Shown here: piece by piece, positions 7,242-14,418 of the stretch
Position numbering within the stretch: the stretch's first letter is position 1
Layout: each line of letters opens with the position of its first letter
Source of the DNA: an uncultured Treponema sp.
GTDB lineage: Bacteria; Spirochaetota; Spirochaetia; Treponematales; Treponemataceae
DNA length: 14,976 nt
Direction: 5' to 3'
Assembly (NCBI GenBank): GCA_937923945.1
Contig: CALDWC010000109.1
Span: 1 to 14,976, forward strand
Program-made: the position numbers and the translations under genes
Notes under the pieces: generated by a model
What the model saw: the letters and a program-made list of their open reading frames with translations, nothing else
What the model was told of the DNA's origin: nothing
Database searches by the model: none

Positions 7242-7315
7242 GGGCGCTTAGCTCAGCTGGTACGAGCGTTTGGTTTACACCCAAAATGTCGGCGGTTCGA
7301 TCCCGTCAGCGCCCA
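7242..7315 (+). tRNA. tRNA-Val (anticodon UAC)
   Basis: A full cloverleaf can be drawn. The acceptor is GGGCGCT (7242-7248) with AGCGCCC (7308-7314). The D stem is GCTC/GAGC. The anticodon stem TTTGG/CCAAA encloses loop TTTACAC with anticodon TAC at 7276-7278, and the T stem GGCGG/CCGTC (one G-U pair) encloses TTCGATC. The discriminator is A7315. The CCA end is not encoded, since TTTT follows directly, so it must be added by nucleotidyltransferase. The last ten bases overlap the end of folA on the other strand. Confidence 0.95.
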
Positions 7316-7797
7316 TTTTCCCACTTATAGATATAATACGCACATTGTTCCGTTTCATGCACTAATTGCGGTTTAAATCCGATCAATAAATCATTCGGAA
7401 AAAACGTATCGCCTGCATACGCCCGCTTAATTTCCGTGAGGTAAACTTTCGACGCAAAAGGGATACATTGCTCGTAAAGCGACAGTCCGCCGATACAAAA
7501 AAATTCTTCCGAAAAATTGTTTCGACGCAGTTCATACAAAAAATGCGGTAAATCTTTTATAAAAAAAACGTGATTTCGGTCGGGAAGTTTTTTCCGTGTG
7601 AGCACATAAAGCGTCCTATTCGGCAAACCGTTTTCTGGCAGCGTTGTATACGTATCGAAGCCGGCAAGACAGCAATGCCCTTGCGTTACCGCTTTAAAAT
7701 GCTTCAAATCTTCGGGACAGTCCCACGGCATCGCCCCGTTTAAGCCGATAACGTTATTCGCACTGCGCGCAACAATAAGGGAAAGACAGGGCAGCAT
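7306..7797 (-). CDS. folA: Dihydrofolate reductase
   Basis: NADPH-dependent reduction of dihydrofolate to tetrahydrofolate in the cytoplasm. From the chosen ATG it is 163 aa, close to the roughly 160-aa family norm, and opens MLPCLSLIVARSANNVIG in register with known enzymes. Visible family features are MPWDCPEDL (23-31; W25, catalytic acid D30), NRTLYVLTR (60-68), CIGG (101-104) and YLTEI (119-123). The usual GRxT(W/Y) motif of the NADPH site reads GFDTY (46-50), with Phe in place of Arg, and the normal GGG is GGL. An upstream in-frame ATG at 7843-7845 gives 179 aa and lies 16 bp from the stop of the gene before it. Neither start has a Shine-Dalgarno, so the start is uncertain. It is probably co-transcribed with the cNMP-binding gene. 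Its last two codons, the stop and one base of the preceding codon lie within the opposite-strand tRNA-Val gene. Confidence 0.9.
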   Translation of the reverse strand: MLPCLSLIVARSANNVIGLNGAMPWDCPEDLKHFKAVTQGHCCLAGFDTYTTLPENGLPNRTLYVLTRKKLPDRNHVFFIKDLPHFLYELRRNNFSEEFFCIGGLSLYEQCIPFASKVYLTEIKRAYAGDTFFPNDLLIGFKPQLVHETEQCAYYIYKWENGR

Positions 7798-7861
7798 TTC
7801 ATGGTGCGCAGGATACCGCACTGCAGAGCGAACCGTTTCCGTCATAAAATATACAAGGTCG

Positions 7862-9502
7862 CTAATCGCGGTGCGGTGCGCGGGCTTGTACAAAACGGCG
7901 CAACTGAGCCATGTTTTGCACAACAATGCGGTCGGAAAAGACTTCTATGCGTCCCTGATCCAAAAACTTTTTGATGTTTTCTTCCACTTCCGATATGGTC
8001 ATGCCCGCCCAGCCGGCAACACCCTCAAGCGTAATTTCAAAAATGCGCATTTCAGAACTTCTATCGATATTTGTCAACGTTTCATCGAGCATTAAAAATA
8101 CATCAGCGAGACGCGCTTGCTTGTCCGGTATCGTCAAAATCATAAATCGGCGTTTCTGTTCATAAATTCGTTTGATAAAAGTACGCAGCAATACCAGCGA
8201 AATTTCAGGATTACCGTTTATCAACTGTTCAAAGTTTTCTTTATTGAACTCCAACACCGTAACATCATCGTAGGCGATCGCACTGGCTGAGCGCGGAGAA
8301 TTATCCAAAATCGCCATTTCACCGAAAATTTCATGTGGCTGCAAAATATCCAAATTTTTTTCAAAACCGTTGATGATTTTAATGAGTTGCACTTGCCCGC
8401 TTTGAATGAGGTAAAAAACATTTCCCGGTTCAAACTCCGAAAAAATCAATTCACCTTTTTTGAACTTTTTTGCAAAACGGTTTACAGAACCGCCGTGATC
8501 AGCGTGCTGCGGATACGGTAAAGTGTCAGTGTCGATTTTTTCCGGCAAATTCAATCCGCTTGAAAATTCTTCGGCTTTTTCAAAAAAAGCTTTTGCCTGC
8601 GCTTCCGCCCCCGTCTTTTCGTGTACTCTACCCAAATACAAGAGCATTGTATTGATCCGCTGCGATTTCGGGTTTTGCTTAATCATTGCACTCAAAAATT
8701 TGATAGCTTCATCGAATTTTTCCAACCCGATTAAACAGCGCGCAACGCCGAGTAATGAAAGCTCCGAAAATTCTTCATCGGAACAAGTTAAAAGTTTTGA
8801 GTATTTTTGGTAGGCTTGAACAAAATCGCCCGCTTCTTCATCATGCGTTGCACTGATAAGCGCCCGCTCAAGCTCCGCCAAATCATCTTCGGAAAGATTT
8901 GTATCGGCATCAAAAGGATTTTGCGGCAAAGTTCGATCGGAGCCGCCGTTTCCTTCCAAGGTGTTTTGGCAATTATATATCAACTGCTCAGCTTTTTCGC
9001 GATGAGCGCCGTGACGATACAAGGCAAGGTATCTTTGACACACAGCAATACAAATAGCGTAATTTTCCGAGTTGAAAAAGGCTTCTGCAACGGAAAAAAG
9101 CCCGTCATCATTTGAAAGAACCACATTATCCTTGTCATTTTCTTGTCTGAGTACGGAATTAATTTGAGCATGAATTTTTCGCAGCTGCTTGGAAAATATT
9201 TTGATCATCTGTAAAATAATACGGGGATTTTTCATAGCGAACTGCTCAAATTCTTCCGCTGAAAAAGAATACACTTCCGAATCGGTTAAAACAACTGCAG
9301 TTTCTTCGCGCGGATAGTTTCCCAAGACCGCTTTTACGCCAAAAAGTTCGCCGGTTTTTATCTTTTCGGTTATCGGCTCCCCCGTTTCAATATCCTTGTA
9401 ATTTAAAACGATTTTGCCTTCTTTTAATATATACACCCTATCTGCGAAATCGGAAGCAAAATAAACAACCGAATCCGTTTTATATTTTACAACTTTTGGC
9501 AT
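7862..9502 (-). CDS. Dual cyclic-nucleotide-binding domain protein with TPR-like middle and winged-helix-like C-terminus
   Basis: A 546-aa Crp/Fnr-related sensor from ATG 9500-9502, which has GGAGG (9507-9511) 4 nt away. An upstream in-frame TTG at 9532 is rejected. An N-terminal cNMP domain (about 1-115) has a degenerate phosphate-binding cassette, GELFGVKAVLGNYPREETA (51-69). The middle (about 135-315) is helical with TPR-like repeats, such as FDEAIKFLSAMIKQNP. A second cNMP domain (about 340-450) has a near-canonical cassette, FGEMAILDNSPRSASAIA (393-410), with the Arg-Ser-Ala-Ser core expected to hold the cyclic nucleotide phosphate. After the linking helix the last 75 residues (VAGWAGMTISEVEENIKKF, 495-513) resemble the Crp helix-turn-helix. 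I infer a transcription regulator with one working nucleotide site and a protein-interaction module. The ligand and targets are not visible. folA follows on the same strand. Confidence 0.85.
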   Translation of the reverse strand: MPKVVKYKTDSVVYFASDFADRVYILKEGKIVLNYKDIETGEPITEKIKTGELFGVKAVLGNYPREETAVVLTDSEVYSFSAEEFEQFAMKNPRIILQMIKIFSKQLRKIHAQINSVLRQENDKDNVVLSNDDGLFSVAEAFFNSENYAICIAVCQRYLALYRHGAHREKAEQLIYNCQNTLEGNGGSDRTLPQNPFDADTNLSEDDLAELERALISATHDEEAGDFVQAYQKYSKLLTCSDEEFSELSLLGVARCLIGLEKFDEAIKFLSAMIKQNPKSQRINTMLLYLGRVHEKTGAEAQAKAFFEKAEEFSSGLNLPEKIDTDTLPYPQHADHGGSVNRFAKKFKKGELIFSEFEPGNVFYLIQSGQVQLIKIINGFEKNLDILQPHEIFGEMAILDNSPRSASAIAYDDVTVLEFNKENFEQLINGNPEISLVLLRTFIKRIYEQKRRFMILTIPDKQARLADVFLMLDETLTNIDRSSEMRIFEITLEGVAGWAGMTISEVEENIKKFLDQGRIEVFSDRIVVQNMAQLRRFVQARAPHRD

Positions 9503-9563
9503 GATTCCTCCACCTTTTCGTATGTTCAACAACTGCGATAGTTTTACGATATGGTTTTGTTGA

Positions 9564-9572
9564 ATTATACCA
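9564..9572 (-). promoter_or_regulatory. Extended -10 promoter of the cNMP-binding gene
   Basis: On the minus strand TATAAT (9564-9569) is preceded by TGG (9570-9572), an extended -10 element. The -35 position 17 nt upstream holds only TTTCAA (9587-9592). The leader to the ATG is about 55 nt. Confidence 0.6.
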
Positions 9573-9636
9573 TAATGAAAAACTTTTTGAAAGAGGTTTT
9601 TGCAACTGTTTTTTATTCTATACTATAAGACTCGAT

Positions 9637-9675
9637 AAAAAAAGGGTAACCACGTATAAAACGATTACCCTTTTT
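9637..9675 (-). terminator. Intrinsic terminator of rlpA
   Basis: A perfect 11-bp stem, AAAAAGGGTAA (9639-9649) with TTACCCTTTTT (9665-9675), is followed on the minus strand by an uninterrupted T-run. It begins 19 nt past the rlpA stop codon. It separates rlpA from the cNMP-binding gene, which has its own promoter. A smaller hairpin, TGAAAT/ATTTCA (9675-9689), sits between it and the stop codon. Confidence 0.85.
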
Positions 9676-9693
9676 GAAATCATATTTCAAACT

Positions 9694-10449
9694 TTACCAA
9701 CTTTCTTTACGGATAATGTAGTCGGTAAAGTCGTTGATTTTAAGAACATTTTTTACTTTTTCCAAATCTTCCGTTCTGATACCGTACAGCACCACGCGTA
9801 TCACATTGTCGGTTTTTTCATACGCCGGTTCAAATCCGACTTTGCGTAAATCCTCAACCAAGCGAATGGAGTTTTCTTCGCGGGTAAACGCGCCGAGCTG
9901 AATCCGCCAAAGTTCCAAGCCTTTTGCTTTTTCCGCCGGAGTATACACGGTGCCGGCAGTACTTGTATTTACGGTTTGTGTCGTAACCTGCGTCGTGGTA
10001 GTGCTGACAACAGTTGTCGGCGCTGCCGTAACAGCGGTCGTTGTTACCGGAGCAGGCTGCGACGGCACAGATTGTTGAACAGCAGTCGGCGTACTAATCA
10101 GTTTTATTGAAACACGCGCAATACCTTGCTGCACCATACCGATCGCATTTGCCGCCGCTTTCGATAAATCAATTTCACGGTTTGCAACAAAGGGACCGCG
10201 ATCATTGATTCGGACAAAGGTGGATGCACCGGTATCTAAATTGGTTACTTCAACAACAGAGCCGAACGCCAATGTCCGGTGTGCAGCCGTAAAAGCATTC
10301 ATATCATAAATTTCGCCGTTTGCCGTTTGTCTACCGTTAAACTCATCGCCATAATATGAAGCGTACGTTTCAGCGGAAACGATATTCGACTGAGCACATA
10401 CGTTTATCACAAAAAACAAAGTAAAAAAACACGCCATACATTTTTTCAT
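9694..10449 (-). CDS. rlpA: RlpA-family septal lytic transglycosylase-like protein with SPOR domain
   Basis: A 251-aa exported protein expected to act on glycan strands lacking stem peptides at the division site. The start is ATG 10447-10449 with GAGGGA (10459-10464) 9 nt upstream. The signal peptide is about 1-19 (cleavage near VCA/QS); there is no convincing lipobox, whereas many RlpA proteins are lipoproteins. The double-psi beta-barrel domain (about 27-118) keeps the family run ASYYG, NGE, DMNAFTAAH and INDRGPF. E46, D49, H57 and D83 occupy the positions of the acidic and His residues of active RlpA enzymes. A Thr/Val/Pro-rich linker (about 119-170) leads to a SPOR domain (about 178-250, starting LWRIQLGAF) that binds denuded septal peptidoglycan. 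No clear promoter is visible upstream. Confidence 0.92.
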   Translation of the reverse strand: MKKCMACFFTLFFVINVCAQSNIVSAETYASYYGDEFNGRQTANGEIYDMNAFTAAHRTLAFGSVVEVTNLDTGASTFVRINDRGPFVANREIDLSKAAANAIGMVQQGIARVSIKLISTPTAVQQSVPSQPAPVTTTAVTAAPTTVVSTTTTQVTTQTVNTSTAGTVYTPAEKAKGLELWRIQLGAFTREENSIRLVEDLRKVGFEPAYEKTDNVIRVVLYGIRTEDLEKVKNVLKINDFTDYIIRKESW

Positions 10450-10602
10450 AATCTTATGTCCCTCACAACATCGGCAATCTCCCAAGTACGGTATCGGGTA
10501 AAACCTTGCGGCTTTCGATATTCACTGCGGATTGCTCACTAGTTACCATATCGGATTTTCAAAAAAAAGCTTTAACGATTTCTTAGTCTGAAACGGTTCC
10601 GT

Positions 10603-10661
10603 GATATTGCATGTATCGCAATATCGTACGAGAATATATTGCAGCATGCGCGTACGATATT
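10603..10661. repeat. Two interleaved inverted repeats in the rlpA-htpG gap
   Basis: GATATTGC (10603-10610) pairs with GCAATATC (10618-10625). Overlapping it, AATATCGTACG (10620-10630) pairs perfectly with CGTACGATATT (10651-10661) across a 20-nt loop. The two hairpins share bases 10620-10625, so they cannot form together. No T-run follows. It could be an operator, a terminator-like fold or repeat debris. The rest of 10450-10690 shows nothing I can name. Confidence 0.5.
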
Positions 10662-10694
10662 ATCGGCGTTAAAAATTAACCCTCCGCTCATGAC

Positions 10695-10771
10695 AACGCT
10701 AATTAAAGGCTTGACGCCGGTTTTTAAGGTCATGAAAGATGCCCTCAATTCGCGATTGAAATAATCAGTGC
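10695..10771 (-). repeat. Decayed reverse-orientation copy of the dispersed repeat
   Basis: Bases 10695-10719 are the reverse complement of the hairpin 3 loop and right arm of copy B (ACGCT.ATTAAAGGCTTGACG, one change). Bases 10747-10771 are the reverse complement of hairpin 1, again with a CAATCG-type loop. Hairpin 2 is missing and the spacing is shorter. This is an old copy in the opposite orientation in the divergent rlpA-htpG gap. Confidence 0.6.
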
Positions 10772-10817
10772 GTCCGTAAGAAACCGCTGATGCTCTCGTC
10801 TCAAAATAAAAAAGCGT

Positions 10818-10850
10818 TTGACTATTTTTGAAAATATTAGTATTTTCAAA
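10818..10850 (+). promoter_or_regulatory. htpG promoter overlapped by a palindromic operator candidate
   Basis: TTGACT (10818-10823) and TATTTT (10841-10846) are 17 nt apart. A perfect 10-bp inverted repeat, TTTGAAAATA (10827-10836) and TATTTTCAAA (10841-10850), separated by TTAG, fills the spacer and covers the -10 box. A bound dimer here would block polymerase. It is not the CIRCE element of HrcA. The leader runs about 25 nt to the htpG ATG, with AGGAAGG at 10869-10875. Confidence 0.6.
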
Positions 10851-10879
10851 TTTGATATTATTATTTTTAGGAAGGTTTT

Positions 10880-12787
10880 ATGGCTCACTATGAATTTGAA
10901 ACGGAAGTGAATAAATTACTCAATTTAATTATTCACTCGCTGTATTCTAATGAAGAGATTTTTTTACGCGAATTGATTTCCAACGCATCGGATGCTTTGG
11001 ATAAACTGAAGTTTTTAACCGTCTCCGATGATGCGTTCAAAGAAGTGCGTTTTGACCCGCGTATTGACGTGTGCTTCGATGAAGAAAAAAAGACGCTTAC
11101 GATACGCGACACCGGAATAGGCATGAGCGAAGAAGATTTAAAGTCAAATCTCGGTACGATCGCCCGTTCCGGAACCGGACAATTTTTGGAAAAGCTCGCT
11201 GCCGATCAAAAAAAAGACTCAAACCTGATCGGACAATTCGGCGTCGGATTTTATTCGGCGTTTATGGTTGCAAAAAAAATAGATGTGATTACCAAAAAAG
11301 CCGGCAACTCGGACGTATACCGCTGGACGAGCGACGGAACAAACTCCTACGAAATCGAAAAAGTGAGCGATGCGGATTTTCCGCTCATCGACGGAGTCGG
11401 TGAAGGTTCGTGCGGCTCTGCCGTTGTAATATATTTAAAAGATGACAAAACCGAATACGCGTCACGGTGGCGAATCGAAGAGTTAATCAAAAAATATTCG
11501 GATCACGTTGCCTTTAAAATTTATTTACACTACACCCAAAAGAAATTTGACGACAAAGGAAACGTCGAATCGGAAGAAGCAAAATGCGAGCAAATCAATG
11601 ACGGCACCGCGCTGTGGCAAAAACCGAAGTCAAGTTTGAAACATGAAGACTACGTCAACTTCTATAAGTCATTTTCGCATGAAAGCGATGAACCGCTTTT
11701 TTACATTCATACCAAGGCGGAAGGCACTCAGGAGTATACAACACTCTTTTACGTTTCCGCAAAAGCGCCGTTCGATATGTACCATGCAGATTATAAACCG
11801 GGAGTGAAGCTTTTTGTAAAACGAGTTTTTATCACCGAGGATGATAAAGAGTTGCTGCCGGTATACTTGCGGTTTATCAAGGGCATCATTGACAGTGAAG
11901 ATTTACCGCTCAATGTGAGCCGTGAAATTTTACAGCAGAATCGGATTTTAGCTTCGATTAAAAGCGCTTCGGTGAAAAAGATTTTATCCGAATTAAAAAA
12001 ACTTTCCGAAACGGATGCAAAAAAATACGCCGCATTTATCGCCGAATACAACCGCCCGCTTAAAGAAGGCTTATATTCCGACTTTGAAAACCGCGACTCA
12101 TTAATGGAGCTGGTGCGGTTTAAGACGACGTTTGAGGAAAAAGAAAATAACGGTATGATTAGTTTAGCCGATTATGTTTCACGGATGCTGCCTGAGCAAA
12201 AGTCGATTTTCTATTTAACCGGTGGAGATGAAGCAACTTTGCGGAATTCGCCGCACTTGCAGTTTTATAAATCGAAAGGTTATGAAGTGCTGCTGCTTGA
12301 CGATGAGATCGATGAGTTTGTGATGCCGATGCTCGGTAAATACAAAGACTTCGAGTTTAAAGCAATCAACCGCGCGGGCAATATTGACGAGCTTGCACCC
12401 GAAACCGATAAAACAAAAGAGCAAACGGAAGATTTTAAGCCCTTGCTCGAACGGATAAAAACCGCGCTGGGTGAATCGGTAAAAGATGTCCGCCTTTCAA
12501 AAACGCTCACCGAATCGCCCGCCTGTATTGTGTATGACGAAAATGATCCGAACATGCAAATGCAGCGTATGATGAAAGCGATGGGACAAGCGAATTTGCC
12601 GAAAGTTGCTCCCATTTTGGAGGTTAACCCGAACCACACGATTTTACAAAAATTAAAAGATGAAACCGATGCTGATGTAATCGGTGAATATGCAAAAGTC
12701 CTACTCGGTCAAAGCCAGCTCGTTGAAGGTGAAGCCGTCTCAGATCCTGCGGCGTTTGTAAAAAGTCTCAATCATTTGCTCGGTTGA
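10880..12787 (+). CDS. htpG: Molecular chaperone HtpG (Hsp90)
   Basis: A 635-aa cytosolic ATP-dependent chaperone of usual bacterial length. The N-terminal GHKL ATPase domain shows E31 and N35 in LRELISNASDAL, DTGIGM (77-82), GTIARSGT (92-99) and the lid glycine run IGQFGVGFYS (117-126). The middle domain holds LPLNVSREILQQNR (342-355), whose Arg348 is the residue that contacts the ATP gamma-phosphate in this family. The C-terminal dimerisation region has the Met-rich MQMQRMMKAMG and then LEVNPNHTIL; the eukaryotic MEEVD tail is absent, as expected. It is the first gene of a two-gene unit, with the nitroreductase 16 bp downstream. A palindrome across the promoter suggests repressor control. 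Confidence 0.98.
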   Translation: MAHYEFETEVNKLLNLIIHSLYSNEEIFLRELISNASDALDKLKFLTVSDDAFKEVRFDPRIDVCFDEEKKTLTIRDTGIGMSEEDLKSNLGTIARSGTGQFLEKLAADQKKDSNLIGQFGVGFYSAFMVAKKIDVITKKAGNSDVYRWTSDGTNSYEIEKVSDADFPLIDGVGEGSCGSAVVIYLKDDKTEYASRWRIEELIKKYSDHVAFKIYLHYTQKKFDDKGNVESEEAKCEQINDGTALWQKPKSSLKHEDYVNFYKSFSHESDEPLFYIHTKAEGTQEYTTLFYVSAKAPFDMYHADYKPGVKLFVKRVFITEDDKELLPVYLRFIKGIIDSEDLPLNVSREILQQNRILASIKSASVKKILSELKKLSETDAKKYAAFIAEYNRPLKEGLYSDFENRDSLMELVRFKTTFEEKENNGMISLADYVSRMLPEQKSIFYLTGGDEATLRNSPHLQFYKSKGYEVLLLDDEIDEFVMPMLGKYKDFEFKAINRAGNIDELAPETDKTKEQTEDFKPLLERIKTALGESVKDVRLSKTLTESPACIVYDENDPNMQMQRMMKAMGQANLPKVAPILEVNPNHTILQKLKDETDADVIGEYAKVLLGQSQLVEGEAVSDPAAFVKSLNHLLG

Positions 12788-12803
12788 AAGAGGAGAAAAT
12801 ACT

Positions 12804-13319
12804 ATGAACGAAACCATTAAAACCATGTTGGAACGTCGCAGTGTGCGAAAATTTACCGACGAAGCCGTTCCGAAAGAAAAACTGGATCTGATTGTGGATT
12901 GCGCAAAAGCGTCGCCGACGGCAAAAAATGCACAACTGCGGCAATTTACCGTGATAACCGCTGCATCGAAAATTCAAAAATTGGCGAAAGCAATCGGAAA
13001 GGAAATAGATAATTCCAAGTATCGGATGTATAACTGTCCTGCACTGATTATCGTTTCGACGGAAGAAAGTGCAAAAAACGGTGAACTGGATACCGCTTGT
13101 GCAATTGAAAATATTTACCTCGCGGCTCATTCCCTCGGGTTGGGTTCGGTTTGGATAAATCAACTCCGCGGTATTTCATTTGTTCCTGAAATCCGCACAA
13201 TTCTCGATGAATTTGAAATTCCGAAAAATCACGTCGTGTGGGGAATGTCGGCAATCGGTGTTCCGGCTGAAACACCGCCGCTTAAAGAACGCACCGAAAA
13301 AGTAGTATATATCAAATAA
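12804..13319 (+). CDS. Nitroreductase-family FMN oxidoreductase
   Basis: A 171-aa short member of the nitroreductase superfamily, expected to be a homodimeric FMN protein using NAD(P)H on nitro compounds, quinones or an unknown physiological acceptor. The opening RRSVRKF (11-17) is the FMN-phosphate contact segment. ASPTAKNAQLRQF (36-48) corresponds to the family's APSA.N.QPW-type motif, and LGLGSVWI (111-118) to the late flavin-contact motif. The start is ATG with GAGGAG (12790-12795) 8 nt upstream. It lies 16 bp after htpG and before a strong terminator, so it is the second and last gene of that unit. The physiological substrate cannot be inferred. Confidence 0.9.
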   Translation: MNETIKTMLERRSVRKFTDEAVPKEKLDLIVDCAKASPTAKNAQLRQFTVITAASKIQKLAKAIGKEIDNSKYRMYNCPALIIVSTEESAKNGELDTACAIENIYLAAHSLGLGSVWINQLRGISFVPEIRTILDEFEIPKNHVVWGMSAIGVPAETPPLKERTEKVVYIK

Positions 13320-13325
13320 ACGAAT

Positions 13326-13361
13326 CCCGCTCAAAGTAAGCATTTTGAGCGGGTGTTTTTT
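13326..13361 (+). terminator. Intrinsic terminator of the htpG-nitroreductase unit
   Basis: A perfect 10-bp stem, CCCGCTCAAA (13326-13335) with TTTGAGCGGG (13344-13353), then TGTTTTTT. It starts 7 nt after the nitroreductase stop. The minus strand lacks a matching T-run, so it probably does not terminate ruvB. Confidence 0.92.
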
Positions 13362-13390
13362 ATGCTACCGGTGAAAAAGCGCTGTACTTT

Positions 13391-14413
13391 CTAAAATAAA
13401 CTCATCGCGTCTGTTTTTAACCCGAGGTGTTCATAGGCTTTTGTCGTAACCACTCGTCCGCGCGGCGTCCGCTGTAAAAGCCCACAACGGATTAAGTACG
13501 GCTCGTAGTAGTCTTCCAGTGTGTCCTGCGTTTCACCGACGGAAAGCGCCAGCGTTTCGCTACCCACCGGACCGCCTGCATAATTTTCAATGATTGAACG
13601 TAAAATGCGACGGTCGCATTCTTCAAGACCGAGGCTGTCGACGCCGAGGCGCTCCAGTCCGAAACGAACCAGTTCATCGTCGATTTTATTTTTACCGTGC
13701 AGGTGCGCAAAATCCCGCATGCGCCGTACTAAGCGGTTCGCAATACGCGGCGTTCCGCGGGAGCAGCCCGCCAATAAAAGCGCCGCGGACGCATCAACGG
13801 CAATGTTCAGTAATTTTGCCGATCGGATAATCACTTTTGCAAGTTCTTCGTCGGTATAAAAATTGAGTTGTAAAATAATGCCGAACCGGGAGGCAAGCGG
13901 TGAAGAAACAACGCCGGCTTTTGTCGTTGCTCCGATCAACGTAAATGGCGGAATCGGCAAACGAAACGTCCGTGCGGCGGGTCCCTGTCCGACAATCCAG
14001 TCAATTTCGTAATCTTCCATCGCAATATAAAGCATTTCCTGAATAGTCGGCTTCAAACGATGGATTTCATCGATAAAAAAAACACTGTGCTCCGAAAGGG
14101 TTGTCAAAATACCGACTAAATCTTTCGGTTTATCGAGAGCCGGTGCCGATGTGATTTTTGCTTCGACACCAAGCTCATTCGCGGTAATTTGTGCAAGGGT
14201 CGTTTTGCCCAATCCCGGCGGTCCGATTAAAAATAAATGGTCTAAACTTTCATTGCGGGACTTTGCCGCTTCAATGTAAACTTTGAGGTTTGCCTTGTTT
14301 TCATCCTGACCCAAAAAATCCTTGAGAAATCGCGGTCGCAATGAAAACTCGGCATCATCGGCGAATGTTTTTTCCGCAGTAACAATACTGTCTTTTTGAG
14401 ACTCTGTTTCCAC
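13391..14413 (-). CDS. ruvB: Holliday junction branch migration ATPase RuvB
   Basis: A 340-aa AAA+ motor that drives branch migration with RuvA during recombination and repair. Walker A is GPPGLGKTT (64-72), Walker B FIDEIH (113-118), sensor 1 GATTKAG (161-167; many RuvB proteins have Arg where this has Lys), arginine finger R176 in ASRFG, and sensor 2 RGTPRIANRL (219-228). The C-terminal winged helix carries the DNA-contacting RTPRGR (315-320). The start codon is GTG, 5 nt after the secG stop, without a good Shine-Dalgarno, so translation is probably coupled to secG. ruvA is not in the window. Confidence 0.97.
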   Translation of the reverse strand: METESQKDSIVTAEKTFADDAEFSLRPRFLKDFLGQDENKANLKVYIEAAKSRNESLDHLFLIGPPGLGKTTLAQITANELGVEAKITSAPALDKPKDLVGILTTLSEHSVFFIDEIHRLKPTIQEMLYIAMEDYEIDWIVGQGPAARTFRLPIPPFTLIGATTKAGVVSSPLASRFGIILQLNFYTDEELAKVIIRSAKLLNIAVDASAALLLAGCSRGTPRIANRLVRRMRDFAHLHGKNKIDDELVRFGLERLGVDSLGLEECDRRILRSIIENYAGGPVGSETLALSVGETQDTLEDYYEPYLIRCGLLQRTPRGRVVTTKAYEHLGLKTDAMSLF

Positions 14414-14418
14414 GCCGG

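Noticed and set aside
9503..9532. TTG-initiated longer form of the cNMP-binding protein
   Set aside because: The ATG at 9500-9502 has GGAGG just upstream, and the extra ten residues are the translated Shine-Dalgarno region.
10827..10850. HrcA CIRCE element at htpG
   Set aside because: The palindrome has 10-bp arms and a 4-nt spacer and lacks the TTAGCACTC/GAGTGCTAA sequence with 9-nt spacing.
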